Shown here: positions 1-9,129 of the stretch, piece by piece
How the letters are laid out: every line of letters starts with the position of its first letter
How positions within the stretch are numbered: position 1 is the stretch's first letter
Assembly (NCBI GenBank): GCA_041907665.1
Contig: JAYRGW010000002.1
Coordinates: 62,001-126,000, forward strand
DNA from: JAAYUD01 sp041907665
Lineage (GTDB): Bacteria > Bacteroidota > Bacteroidia > Bacteroidales > Bacteroidaceae
DNA length: 64,000 nucleotides
Direction: 5' to 3'
Made by a program: the position numbers and the translations under genes
Notes under the pieces: generated by a model
What the model was told of the DNA's origin: nothing
Databases searched by the model: none
What the model saw: only the letters and a program-made list of their open reading frames with translations

Positions 1-280
1 CTATCAAGAAGTAATAACGCATCAATGGATTATTAGTGACAATGGTAAGATAGCCACTCGAGATATCTGTAATTGCTATTGGAGTGTCTTCACTAATTTC
101 ATCGGGGTTAGTAGAAGCATATACTTTCACCTTGCCGGGTATCGAAGGCAAGGTTTCCCATTTCACAACACAATTACCGACATTATTCTCTTCACAAGCC
201 ACTAAAATATCGGGGGCAGTCTGAGAGCACGAAGTGATAACGGGAACCAAAGACAAATAAATCCAAAATTTCTTCATCAT
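1..280 (-). CDS. Lipoprotein, N-terminal part (possible secreted tyrosine phosphatase)
   Basis: The gene reads leftward and leaves the window at base 1, so only about 93 residues are seen. It starts with two Met codons (280 and 277), and an AGGAG sits about 9 bases upstream, an unusually clear ribosome site for this genome. The N-terminus is a short lipoprotein signal with the lipobox VITSC, so the mature protein should be lipid-anchored. The following residues (NVGNCVVKWETLP and a run of beta-strand-like sequence) resemble, from memory, the N-terminal domain of Bacteroidales tyrosine-protein phosphatase lipoproteins. The catalytic part is not in the window, so that assignment is tentative. 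Confidence 0.55.
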   Translation of the reverse strand, partial: MMKKFWIYLSLVPVITSCSQTAPDILVACEENNVGNCVVKWETLPSIPGKVKVYASTNPDEISEDTPIAITDISSGYLTIVTNNPLMRYYFLI

Positions 281-415
281 TGAATACTTCTCCTATTCTT
301 GGTGCGATAATAGGCTATTAGCCCAGAAGCACCTCGCAAAGATAGATATTCTTTTCGAATTCTATCGGATATTTGCCTTAATTAGGCTAACTATAGAGAT
401 TTTAAGTTAAGAAAG

Positions 416-1018
416 TTATTTGCACAAATCTCTCGATTTCTTGCCGAGATAGCCTCCATGATGACGTTTCGAATAATCTTCGATAGTGAAACCTGTCTTT
501 TTCATCGATTCGACGACCAAGATATCGCCAATAACAGTCATCATCGTAGTAGAAGTGGTAGGAGTCAATCCCAACGGACAAACCTCTTTCGGATTACCGG
601 TGCTAATGCAAACATCCGATTCTTTGGCAAGCGGACTATCCGGATTGGCAGTAATAACAATAAACTTCAATGCAGGATTAAGAGTATGAGCCAACTCCGT
701 CAATTCGACTATTTCGCGGGTTTTACCCGAATTGGAAATAAGCAATAGCAAATCATTTGTTTGAAGAATGCCTAAATCACCATGTTGAGCTTCACTCGGA
801 TGAAGAAATACAGCAGGTATACCCGTCGAACAAAAAGTAGTTGCAATATTCATTGCTATTTGTCCGGCTTTCCCCATACCCGAAGTAACCAATTTACCAC
901 CTTTATTATACACTTGCTCAACTATCAAGTCAACAGCCTGTTCGTAAGCATCCGTTATTGGAATATTCAACACGGCTTGAGCCTCTTTTTGTAGAATCTC
1001 ATTTATTGAATCAATCAT
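416..1018 (-). CDS. kdsD: SIS-domain arabinose-5-phosphate isomerase (KdsD-like)
   Basis: A 200-residue protein made of one SIS (sugar isomerase) domain. Visible motifs are SGMGKAGQIA near residue 46, HPSEAQHGDLG near residue 73 and the phosphosugar-binding SNSGKTREI near residue 95. Family knowledge: KdsD/KpsF enzymes interconvert ribulose-5-phosphate and arabinose-5-phosphate, the first step towards Kdo for lipopolysaccharide. The usual pair of C-terminal CBS domains is absent, as in short SIS-only forms known from Bacteroides. The gene stands alone, divergent from the M16 peptidase gene. Another phosphosugar isomerase role is possible but less likely given the AxHGDLG motif. Confidence 0.8.
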   Translation of the reverse strand: MIDSINEILQKEAQAVLNIPITDAYEQAVDLIVEQVYNKGGKLVTSGMGKAGQIAMNIATTFCSTGIPAVFLHPSEAQHGDLGILQTNDLLLLISNSGKTREIVELTELAHTLNPALKFIVITANPDSPLAKESDVCISTGNPKEVCPLGLTPTTSTTMMTVIGDILVVESMKKTGFTIEDYSKRHHGGYLGKKSRDLCK

Positions 1019-1076
1019 TTTTTCTCATTTTTCATACAAATATCAGTATTTTTCTATAAACTGCAATAGGTTTTTG

Positions 1077-1084
1077 TAATTTTG
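1077..1084 (+). promoter_or_regulatory. Promoter -7 element of the M16 peptidase gene
   Basis: TAATTTTG matches the Bacteroidota -7 consensus TAnnTTTG and lies 18 bases before the ATG. No convincing -33 TTTG is seen 19 bases upstream. Confidence 0.5.
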
Positions 1085-1102
1085 TAGTTCAAAAATCAAC
1101 AA

Positions 1103-2359
1103 ATGGTCAGATTCAATATATATAAAGAGGAAAAGAGGGAGATACATCAAGTATATTCGTTGAACAACGGACTAAGGATTATTTACTGTCCGAACAATTC
1201 CAAAGTAACCTATTGTGGGTATGCCATCAATGCCGGAACACGAGATGAGAATACCAACGAACCGGGCATTGCACATTTCGTAGAGCATCTCATCTTTAAA
1301 GGCACGGAGAAGCGTAAGGCAATTCAAATACTTAACCGTCTAAGCAATGTAGGCGGTGATATTGATGCCTATACCAACAAAGAAGACACAACAGTCTATG
1401 CCACAGTATTAAACGAGTACTTTGATCGCGCATTGGAATTGTTAAGCGATATCGTCTTTCATTCAACTTTTCCAGCTGCCGAAATAAAGAAAGAGACAGA
1501 AGTCATATTGGATGAAATTCAATCTTATGAAGATACCCCTACCGAACTGATATACGATGAATTTGAAAATATCATCTTCAAAGGGCATCCGTTGGGATAC
1601 AACATATTGGGCAATACGGAAAGTATACGCAGATTCGGAACAGCCGAAGCGCTTTCTTTTGTTCAGCGATATTATCAACCCAACAACATGATATTATTTG
1701 TTTCGGGCAATCAAGATTTAAAGAAGATCATTCGATTGGCTGAAAAGTACACTTCAGATATTCCCTCATGCAATACAAATATGGTGAGAACGGCTCCGGC
1801 AGAATACCTCCCCGAATATATTGAAATAGATCGAGGCACACATCAAACACACGTCATCATCGGCTGCCCTGGTTACAAAGCATACCACCCTAAGTCTGCA
1901 AGTTTATACTTGATAAACAACATCCTCGGTGGAGCAGGTATGAACAACCGTCTCAATTTGTCATTAAGAGAGCGATCCGGATTAGTCTATACGGTAGAAT
2001 CAAGCCTTACCGGATACACTGATACAGGAGAATTCTGTATCTACTTCGGATCGGATCCTGAAGACACAAGCCATTGTATTCGTTTGATAAACCAAGAACT
2101 CAAAAAGTTGAGAGAAAAGAAGTTAAGTCCTTTGCAACTATCTGTAGCCAAACAACAGCTGATAGGACAACTTATCATCTCATCCGAGAATGATGAAAAT
2201 AATATTCTTGATATAGCCAAAACATTCCTTCACTTTAACCGTTACGATACCCTCTATGAGGCTTGTCATCGCATAGATGCACTCACAGCAGAAGAGCTAA
2301 TAAACGTTGCCAATGAAAACTTCGTAGATAGCAATCTTACCACACTGATTTTCAAATAA
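1103..2359 (+). CDS. M16 family zinc peptidase
   Basis: A 418-residue processing-peptidase-like protein. The inverted zinc motif HFVEH (HxxEH) is at residues 58-62, and the third-ligand region EVILDEIQSYED follows at about 134-145, so this copy should be catalytically active. The C-terminal half contains the usual inactive-domain segment with GGAGMNNRLNLSLRERSGLVYTV near residue 280, typical of M16B peptidases related to mitochondrial processing peptidase. No signal peptide is evident at the N-terminus, so a cytoplasmic location is likely. It is monocistronic and convergent with the citrate synthase operon, with only 35 bases between the stop codons and no obvious hairpin there. Confidence 0.88.
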   Translation: MVRFNIYKEEKREIHQVYSLNNGLRIIYCPNNSKVTYCGYAINAGTRDENTNEPGIAHFVEHLIFKGTEKRKAIQILNRLSNVGGDIDAYTNKEDTTVYATVLNEYFDRALELLSDIVFHSTFPAAEIKKETEVILDEIQSYEDTPTELIYDEFENIIFKGHPLGYNILGNTESIRRFGTAEALSFVQRYYQPNNMILFVSGNQDLKKIIRLAEKYTSDIPSCNTNMVRTAPAEYLPEYIEIDRGTHQTHVIIGCPGYKAYHPKSASLYLINNILGGAGMNNRLNLSLRERSGLVYTVESSLTGYTDTGEFCIYFGSDPEDTSHCIRLINQELKKLREKKLSPLQLSVAKQQLIGQLIISSENDENNILDIAKTFLHFNRYDTLYEACHRIDALTAEELINVANENFVDSNLTTLIFK

Positions 2360-2394
2360 TAGCTAGAAATATCTTGCAGCAAAGATTTAATATC

Positions 2395-3744
2395 TCAACG
2401 ACTTTTGATAGATATATAATCTTTCTTGTCTGTTATAGCATTCATATATGCGGGACGAATAATGCGTTTACCATCGAAAGTCAATTCCTCTATCCGATGC
2501 GCACTCCAACCTACAATACGCGCCATTGCAAACAAGGGGGTGTAAATTTCGATAGGCAATCCTATCATATCGTACACAAAGCCTGAATAGAAATCTACAT
2601 TCGAACAGACATCTTTGGCATTCTTACCTTTAAACTTTTTAAGAGTAACAATAGCACGATCCTCCAAAAGACGCAAAAAGTTGTACTCTTCTTCCCTCCC
2701 CTTTTCTTTTGCCAATTCACCAGCCAATTTCTTCAATAATTCGGCACGAGGATCTGATAATGTATAGACCGCATGTCCAATACCATAAATCAATCCTTTT
2801 TTATCATATACTTCTTTCTTTAAAATACGCAACAGATAATTATCAATTTCATCTACATTACCCCAATCTTTAATAGATTTTTTGAGATGCTCAAGCATTT
2901 TCACCACTGCGATGTTTGCCCCACCATGCAACGGCCCTTTCAAGGAACCAATACCAGCCGCTATGGACGAATACGTATCGGTGCCGGTAGAACTTGTAAC
3001 ACGAACTGTAAACGTAGAATTATTACCACCACCATGCTCCGCTTGAAGAATCAATAACAGATCGAGTGTTCGAGCATCCAACTCAGTATAGTTATTTTTC
3101 AACATAAACAGAAAGTTTTGAGCAATAGACAGATTCTCCTGAGGATGCCGAATATGCAGCGAACGTCCAAGTTGACTATGACGCCATATATTGTAAGCAT
3201 ATGCTATGATTGTGGGAAATTTGGAAATAAGCTCGACAGACTGACGAATAAGATTATCTCGCGAAGTATCTTCGGGATTACTGTCGAAATTATACATTTC
3301 GAGCACACTTCGAGCCAAGATATTCATAATATTCTCGCCTTCAAGATCTATGATATTCATCTTTATCTTTTGACTCAAAGGCATATTATCAATAATAATT
3401 TGATTAAAGCAAGTGAGTTCCTCGTTATCAGGCAAATGACCGGACAACAATAGGTAGGCAATCTCCTCAAACCCAAAACGTTTTTCATCAAGAATCGCAT
3501 CAACTAAGTCTTCAACATCATAACCACGATAATAAAGTTTACCGGGAATAGATTGAATGCTCCCATCCGGCAAGCGTTTAGTACCTATAACATTACCTAT
3601 TTTAGTCAAACCGACCAAGACACCTGTACCATCTTCATTGCGTAACCCTCTTTTTACATTGTATTTTGTAAAAAGAGAATTATCAATTTTACCTGATTGT
3701 TTTGCCGATTCAGCCAATTTAAATAGCAGATATTCCTTTTTCAT
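2395..3744 (-). CDS. gltA: Citrate synthase
   Basis: A 449-residue citrate synthase, condensing oxaloacetate and acetyl-CoA to citrate. The three catalytic residues are visible: His237 in AEHGGGNNS, His324 in GIGHAVYTLSDPR and Asp384 in SNVDFYSG. It is the last gene of a tight leftward operon after aconitase and isocitrate dehydrogenase (14 bases separate it from icd). With no other TCA genes here, the cluster gives the oxidative branch from oxaloacetate to 2-oxoglutarate, which in Bacteroidales mainly supplies glutamate synthesis (family knowledge). Confidence 0.95.
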   Translation of the reverse strand: MKKEYLLFKLAESAKQSGKIDNSLFTKYNVKRGLRNEDGTGVLVGLTKIGNVIGTKRLPDGSIQSIPGKLYYRGYDVEDLVDAILDEKRFGFEEIAYLLLSGHLPDNEELTCFNQIIIDNMPLSQKIKMNIIDLEGENIMNILARSVLEMYNFDSNPEDTSRDNLIRQSVELISKFPTIIAYAYNIWRHSQLGRSLHIRHPQENLSIAQNFLFMLKNNYTELDARTLDLLLILQAEHGGGNNSTFTVRVTSSTGTDTYSSIAAGIGSLKGPLHGGANIAVVKMLEHLKKSIKDWGNVDEIDNYLLRILKKEVYDKKGLIYGIGHAVYTLSDPRAELLKKLAGELAKEKGREEEYNFLRLLEDRAIVTLKKFKGKNAKDVCSNVDFYSGFVYDMIGLPIEIYTPLFAMARIVGWSAHRIEELTFDGKRIIRPAYMNAITDKKDYISIKSR

Positions 3745-3758
3745 AATTCTCTTATCTT

Positions 3759-5030
3759 TTATATAATACTATTTAACGATTTCATTATTTCATCACCAAA
3801 CTCCACAGTACCTAACGGCTCACCATTTATCATAAACCTAGCAATATCGCGAGTCGCTTTTCCTTTTAAGAAACAAGACTCCAATGCCTTTTCGATGGTC
3901 ACTCCCACTTCTTTCCAACCTATATATTTTAGCATCATCACGGAAGAAAGCAACAGTGAAGAAGGATTAACAATATTCTTTCCGGCAATATCAGGTGCAG
4001 TGCCATGCGTAGCCTCAAATATCGCATAACCATTTTCGTAATTGATATTGGCACCAGGCGCCATGCCTATACCACCGACCATCGCTGCCAACTGGTCGCT
4101 AATGTAATCTCCATTAAGATTCATCGTAGCAATAACCGAATAATCTTCCGGATACAACAATGTATTTTGCAAGAAAGCATCGCATATACAATCTTTTATA
4201 ATAACCTTACCAGACTCTTTAGCTTCTTTTAAAGCCTCATCTGCCTTTACATTCCCCTGCTCTTTCTTAATGGCATCATATTGCATCATAGTGAATACCT
4301 GTTCGCTAAATTCACGCTCGGCCAAAGCATATCCCCACAATTTAAATCCTCCTTCCGTGAATTTCATAATATTCCCCTTATGCACCAACGTAACACTAGG
4401 TTTATGATTCAAAAGAGCATACTCTATTGCCGCACGCACTAAACGCTCACTACCTTCGACAGAAACAGGTTTGACGCCCAAAGAAGATGTCTGTGGAAAA
4501 CGTATATTTGATACATGCATCTCATCTATCAGGAACCTCAGCACCTTTTCCACTTCGGGAGTCCCCGATTTCCACTCAATTCCGGCATAAATATCCTCCG
4601 TATTTTCTCTAAAGATAGTCATGTCCACTTTCTGTGGGTCCTTTAGAGGTGAAGCAACTCCTTCAAACCATCTTACCGGACGAAGACACACAAACAGATC
4701 AAGTGTCTGCCGCAAAACAACATTCAAAGAACGAATTCCTCCACCAATCGGTGTCGTAAGGGGTCCTTTAATTCCCACCAGATAATCACGAAAAGCACCC
4801 AACGTAGCTTGAGGTAACCATTCTCCCGTCAATTGATATGCTTTGCCTCCTGCAAGCACTTCTTTCCATTCAATCTGCCTCTTCCCTGAATATACTTTAT
4901 ATACCGCTTTGTCTACAACCCTGTGACAAACAGAAGTTATCTCAGCTCCTACACCATCTCCCTCGATATAGGGAATAGTGACATTATCCGGAACAATCAA
5001 TTTACCATTTAACTTTCTAATTTTACCCAT
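3759..5030 (-). CDS. icd: Isocitrate dehydrogenase, predicted NAD+-type
   Basis: A 423-residue enzyme aligned over its length with E. coli Icd: the isocitrate site (GGIRSLNVVLRQ), DMTIFRENTEDIYAGIEW, LVHKGNIMKFTEGGF and NLNGDYISDQLAAMVGGIG. It oxidatively decarboxylates isocitrate to 2-oxoglutarate. The coenzyme loop reads HGTAPDIAGK, so the positions of E. coli Lys344 and Tyr345, which bind the NADP 2'-phosphate, are Asp347 and Ile348. That pair is the hallmark of NAD+-dependent IDHs, so NAD+ preference is inferred. Its start lies 1 base after the aconitase stop and it is followed by gltA. Confidence 0.93.
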   Translation of the reverse strand: MGKIRKLNGKLIVPDNVTIPYIEGDGVGAEITSVCHRVVDKAVYKVYSGKRQIEWKEVLAGGKAYQLTGEWLPQATLGAFRDYLVGIKGPLTTPIGGGIRSLNVVLRQTLDLFVCLRPVRWFEGVASPLKDPQKVDMTIFRENTEDIYAGIEWKSGTPEVEKVLRFLIDEMHVSNIRFPQTSSLGVKPVSVEGSERLVRAAIEYALLNHKPSVTLVHKGNIMKFTEGGFKLWGYALAEREFSEQVFTMMQYDAIKKEQGNVKADEALKEAKESGKVIIKDCICDAFLQNTLLYPEDYSVIATMNLNGDYISDQLAAMVGGIGMAPGANINYENGYAIFEATHGTAPDIAGKNIVNPSSLLLSSVMMLKYIGWKEVGVTIEKALESCFLKGKATRDIARFMINGEPLGTVEFGDEIMKSLNSII

Positions 5031-5031
5031 T

Positions 5032-7278
5032 TCACTTTTTTATATTTAATGCAGAACCGGCCTTAAACCATTCTATCTGCTGAGTATTATACGTATGTCT
5101 AACTTTGAACTGATCGGATGAACCATCCTTATGATGCAATACAACAGTAAGCAATGAACCAGGAACGAATCCTACGAGACCCATGATAGATATCTTATCA
5201 TCTTCACGTACTTTATCATAGTCAGATTTGTCGACAAAAGTCAAAGCCAATATTCCCTGTTTTTTCAAATTTGTTTCATGAATACGCGCAAAAGATTTAG
5301 CTAAGACCACCTTTACATTCAAAAATCTCGGTTCCATCGCCGCATGCTCTCTCGAAGAACCCTCTCCATAATTCTCTTCAGCAACAACGATAGAAGAAAT
5401 TCCTTTATCCTTATAATATTTTGCAACTTCGGATACAGGAGCATATACACCAGAAAGTTGATTTAAAACACTATTGGTCTTACCATTGAACCGATTGGTT
5501 GCTCCCATCAACAGATTTTGGGATATATTTTCCAAATGTCCTCTAAAACGAAGCCATGGGCCGGCCATTGATATATGGTCCGTAGTACATTTCCCTTTTG
5601 TCTGAATCAGAAGTGGTAACTCAATAAAATCTTGCCCATCCCATTTTTTAAAAGGTTCAAGTTTCTGCAATCGTTCGGAAGATTGATTAATCTGTATCGT
5701 TTTAGTATGACCGGTGGGAGGACAGTATCCATTATCCTTCACTTCAAATTTTAGAGGGGGGAAAACATCACCTTCAGGAGGATCCAACTTAACTTCCTCT
5801 CCGTTCATATTTAATAACGTATCGGTAAGAGGATTGAATGTCAACTTCCCAGCTATTGCCAAAGCCATAACCATTTCGGGAGAAGATACAAATGCATAAG
5901 TATTCGGATTCCCATCGGCTCGCTTCGCAAAATTACGATTAAACGAAGTAACAATCGTATTTTTACGAGTGTTATCATCCGTATGCCTTCTCCACTGACC
6001 TATACAAGGGCCACAAGCATTTGCCATCACAATAGCTCCTATCCGCTCAAAGTCTGCAATGATACCATCCCGCTCTGCTGTGTACCTTATTTGCTCCGAA
6101 CCCGGATTAATATACAACGGAGTCTGTACTTTCAGATGTTTAGCTACAGCTTGACGGGCTAAAGACGCTGCACGGCTCAAATCTTGATAAGATGAATTAG
6201 TACAAGAACCTATCAATCCCACTTCCACTTTCTCTGGGTAGCCATATTTCTCGACATCAGCAGCCAAAGAAGATAGGGCATGCGCAGCATCGGGTGTAAA
6301 CGGGCCGTTCAAGTGTGGTTCCAAAGATGAAAGATCTATTTCAATAAGTTGATCATAATATTTTTCAGGATTGGCAATTACTTCCGAATCTGCACAAAGG
6401 CAATCAACACATTTATAAGCCATCTCAGCAATTTCACTTCTTCCCGTTTCGTACAAATAGTCAAGTGTGTTTTTACTAAGTGGAAAAATAGAAGTAGTAG
6501 CACCCACTTCAGCCCCCATATTACAGATAGTCGCTCGCCCTGTAGCAGAAATAGAATCAACACCCTCACCAAAATATTCGATAATTGAGTTTGTAGCCCC
6601 CTTTACAGTAAGAAGTCCGGCCAATCGGAGAATAACATCCTTAGGCGTAGCCCAGCCATGTAGCTCTCCAGTCAGTTTTACACCTATGACCTTTGGCATT
6701 TTCAACTCCCAGGGCATGCCTGTCATTACATCCACAGCATCGGCACCGCCAACTCCAATTGCAATCATACTCAAGCCTCCGGCATTAGGAGTATGCGAAT
6801 CAGTACCAATCATAAAGCCCCCAGGGAAAGCATAATTCTCGAGTATCACCTGATGAATAATACCTGCTCCAGGTTTCCAAAAACCTATTCCATATTTATC
6901 GGCTACTCCCCTTAGAAAAGAATAAACTTCTTCATTATTCTTTTCGGCAACAGGCAGATCAGCACCTGCACCATTATCCGCCAATATAAGGTGATCACAA
7001 TGTATTGTAGAAGGTACAGCCACCTCATCACGCCCTGCATTCATAAATTGTAGAAGAGCCATCTGAGCAGTAGCATCTTGCATCGCCACACGGTCAGGGC
7101 GAAAACCTACATAATCGACACCTCGTCTAAAATCAGAGACAGAATCGGAAAGATACAAATGCGAATAAAGGATCTTTTCCGACAGCGTCAAGGCATGCTG
7201 AAGAGCCTCTCTGACCTTTTTCATACGCAACGGCAATGTTGCGTAATGTTGTTGCAATATATTTAAATCGTATATCAT
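5032..7278 (-). CDS. acn: Aconitate hydratase (mitochondrial type)
   Basis: A 748-residue aconitase, converting citrate to isocitrate via cis-aconitate. The three 4Fe-4S ligands are Cys359 (IGSCTNSS), Cys422 and Cys425 (ACGPCIG), within one position of the mitochondrial enzyme numbering, so this belongs to the ACO2-like group. An in-frame ATG exists at 7347, but the start at 7278 (MIYDLNILQ) fits the family N-terminus, and a promoter-like TTG-N19-TAAAGTTG lies between the two, making the upstream start unlikely. First gene of the acn-icd-gltA operon. Confidence 0.94.
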   Translation of the reverse strand: MIYDLNILQQHYATLPLRMKKVREALQHALTLSEKILYSHLYLSDSVSDFRRGVDYVGFRPDRVAMQDATAQMALLQFMNAGRDEVAVPSTIHCDHLILADNGAGADLPVAEKNNEEVYSFLRGVADKYGIGFWKPGAGIIHQVILENYAFPGGFMIGTDSHTPNAGGLSMIAIGVGGADAVDVMTGMPWELKMPKVIGVKLTGELHGWATPKDVILRLAGLLTVKGATNSIIEYFGEGVDSISATGRATICNMGAEVGATTSIFPLSKNTLDYLYETGRSEIAEMAYKCVDCLCADSEVIANPEKYYDQLIEIDLSSLEPHLNGPFTPDAAHALSSLAADVEKYGYPEKVEVGLIGSCTNSSYQDLSRAASLARQAVAKHLKVQTPLYINPGSEQIRYTAERDGIIADFERIGAIVMANACGPCIGQWRRHTDDNTRKNTIVTSFNRNFAKRADGNPNTYAFVSSPEMVMALAIAGKLTFNPLTDTLLNMNGEEVKLDPPEGDVFPPLKFEVKDNGYCPPTGHTKTIQINQSSERLQKLEPFKKWDGQDFIELPLLIQTKGKCTTDHISMAGPWLRFRGHLENISQNLLMGATNRFNGKTNSVLNQLSGVYAPVSEVAKYYKDKGISSIVVAEENYGEGSSREHAAMEPRFLNVKVVLAKSFARIHETNLKKQGILALTFVDKSDYDKVREDDKISIMGLVGFVPGSLLTVVLHHKDGSSDQFKVRHTYNTQQIEWFKAGSALNIKK

Positions 7279-7317
7279 GACTATATATAATATTGTTTTA
7301 GAAGAATCGTAAAAATG

Positions 7318-7347
7318 CAACTTTATTCTTATAAATGCAAAAGACAA
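7318..7347 (-). promoter_or_regulatory. Promoter of the acn-icd-gltA operon
   Basis: On the minus strand TTG (7347-7345), a 19-base spacer and TAAAGTTG (7325-7318) give the Bacteroidota promoter layout with one mismatch in the -7 element. The expected transcript start near 7311 leaves a leader of about 30 bases before the ATG at 7278. Confidence 0.5.
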
Positions 7348-7478
7348 GCTATAAAATAAGTAAAAATACAGAATATTACGCTATTAATAAATATTTATTC
7401 ATTATTACCACTAGAAATTGGGTCATTATAGACAATACTGAAGTTCGGTTAATAAGACTCACCATTATTATTTCAGGT

Positions 7479-7990
7479 TATGCAAATAGTTGGATGGCAC
7501 ACCCCATTGACATAGAAATGGACTGTGATACAATACGTTGCGTACAATCCATTTTTCAGAACGTTTTCCGATGTGAACATCCGCCAACATTCTGATACTT
7601 TCTTATCCGAACCTCAGAGGCAAGGCCCTACAGGGCACTATTTTTGTACTCTTTCCACCGCTCGAGTGTAAACCGGATCAGGATAAGATATAAGCATATC
7701 CATACGCAATGTATTGATATACAGCTAGAAATTCATAATGACGAAAATAAAAGTTTCTAGTTACAAACTTTTATTTTCGTCATTATGAATTTTTGTGTTC
7801 ATCCTTATCATTTTTCGAAAACGCAGCCTTAATAGTGTATATCATGAATTACCACTTCGGTATGGTTAAAATAGTATCAGTATTGCTCTCAATGTTCACT
7901 TCCGAAAACATTCTGAAAAATGACTTTGAAATAACCGTTTGTCATTCAGTAAGATATTATGTCAATGGGGTGTGCACCATAAAAAAATGC
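7479..7990 (+). repeat. Palindromic dispersed element, copy A
   Basis: A 512-base block that recurs, reverse-complemented and close to 90% identical by eye, at 40620-41129, and in a diverged form near 28776-29165. It is bounded by a perfect 17-bp inverted repeat (CACACCCCATTGACATA at 7498-7514, complement at 7958-7974). Sub-terminal arms around GAACGTTTTCCGATGTGAACA are also mutually inverted. The centre is a perfect 26-bp stem (7731-7756 / 7765-7790) with an 8-base spacer CTAGTTAC. No protein-coding signal. It resembles a miniature inverted-repeat element, but no target-site duplication was identified. Confidence 0.85.
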
Positions 7991-8291
7991 AAATCAGGTC
8001 ACCCCCTAAAACGACTTTCCCACTCGAGCATTTAATGGGTCTGTATGCCCCTCATGGGCATTGGACCTGTGCCAAAAATAGTAACACATTGATTCTCAGT
8101 AAATAAATGCATTTTATGAGTCCCATTTTGCTACCATCTGCATGTATGTGTCTGATATACAGACGGTCAATGTGACGGAAATGGTTTCGAAACTAGAATT
8201 GAAAGAGTAGGGCTGTTCCTACCCGCATGAGTTATCTTTAAGTACCGGTAAGAACCAATGACTTCAATAAATCGGCACTGTCTTTACCCTT

Positions 8292-8382
8292 CCAAAACGT
8301 CATATGCTCCTAAAAATGTTGTCGTATGTTAGTTTTTCCGAAAACTTAAGGACGTCACCGAAAAAACTAACATACGACAACT
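8292..8382 (+). repeat. Satellite motif R1, copy A
   Basis: One of four copies (others 28606-28694, 40467-40577, 57611-57701) sharing a core of AACTTAAGGACGTCACCG followed by AAAAACTAACATACGACAA. Unique to this copy is a perfect 20-bp inverted repeat, 8318-8337 and 8362-8381, with a 24-base spacer. Confidence 0.8.
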
Positions 8383-8499
8383 CTACCGACATCTCAAGCT
8401 CTAAAGCTTTGTGCATCTTACTAACAATATACTTGTGGCGACCCCTAACTTTTACTCGTGAGCCATCATAATAAATCTTATTGAAAGATAGAAAAGAAA

Positions 8500-9126
8500 T
8501 TAAGATTTCAACAATATCAGGCTTTCGGGACCACAATTAAATAACATATCTACAATACTCAAATTGGGTATAAAACCTAGTTTTTCATGAAAAACTTGAT
8601 AATATGGGGTAGAACAAAAATCGGTATCTACTATCCGGAAGTCTTTTTTGGGATGAATAATATCCCGAAAATCATCTTCGCTCGCAGAGAAAGACTTTAT
8701 ATACTCTTCGGTATGAGAAATCTGGGGCTGCATATCTATCAAATGACATACGAGACGACAAAGTTCATCGTTGAAATCGAGAAGATAGGTATAACTTTTC
8801 TCATAAAACGGCTGAAAATAATCTCTATAAAATTCGAAGTAAGGAGTTGCATTGTATGCCGACTCAATGGCATTCCAGTGCAAATGACGCCAATTGCCAT
8901 GATCGGAAATACGGATATCTTTGATTTCGGCTTTCGGTGTTTCGGGCTTCACCACAGGGACGGTTAAAGTAATAACGCCGCTTGGACCGCAAATCCGACA
9001 TCGATTGCGATAAGTTTCTTTCATATAATGGTCGTGCTGCTCTATAAACACACGATCGTACGCTAAAAGTTTAGTATAATATTCTATTGGCGCCAAATAG
9101 GCTGTTGTTAGCCAAACAGATTTCAT
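8500..9126 (-). CDS. WbqC family protein
   Basis: A 208-residue WbqC-like protein. The N-terminus (MKSVWLTTAYLAPIEYYTKLLAYDRVFIEQHDHYMKE, quoted in part) and the W..HLHWNAIESAYNATPYFEFY block are the family hallmarks. WbqC proteins are found with O-antigen or envelope genes and their biochemical role is not established. The gene is the last of the leftward dapB-lepB-lepB paralogue operon, only 3 bases after the signal peptidase paralogue, a pairing often seen in Bacteroidales. An alternative 78-residue frame overlapping its 3' end at 8300-8536 is rejected. Confidence 0.85.
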   Translation of the reverse strand: MKSVWLTTAYLAPIEYYTKLLAYDRVFIEQHDHYMKETYRNRCRICGPSGVITLTVPVVKPETPKAEIKDIRISDHGNWRHLHWNAIESAYNATPYFEFYRDYFQPFYEKSYTYLLDFNDELCRLVCHLIDMQPQISHTEEYIKSFSASEDDFRDIIHPKKDFRIVDTDFCSTPYYQVFHEKLGFIPNLSIVDMLFNCGPESLILLKS

Positions 9127-9129
9127 AGT

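Larger units (their letters stand above)
7279..8499. other. Gene-free island 1 (1.2 kb)
   Basis: Between aconitase and the WbqC gene. It contains the operon promoter at its left end, palindromic element copy A (7479-7990) and satellite motif copy A (8292-8382). The remaining 8000-8290 carries a small hairpin (ATGCCC..GGGCAT near 8046) and nothing recognisable. Short open frames (7335-7595, 7793-8035, 8300-8536) run through the repeats, and comparison with copy C shows many amino-acid changes, so they are not taken as genes. Confidence 0.8.

Noticed and set aside
7279..7347. N-terminal extension of aconitase (23 residues)
   Set aside because: It overlaps a good promoter, has no family counterpart, and the shorter start gives cysteine numbering matching mitochondrial aconitases.
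7335..8035. Two open frames (7335-7595 and 7793-8035) similar in translation to frames at 41013-41207 and 40583-40858
   Set aside because: They lie wholly in the palindromic element. Between copies most differences change the amino acid, and the frames start and stop at different points, so the similarity reflects repeated DNA rather than a conserved protein.
8300..8536. 78-codon minus-strand open frame overlapping the 3' end of the WbqC gene
   Set aside because: It runs through satellite motif copy A and overlaps a well-supported gene; no family resemblance or ribosome site.
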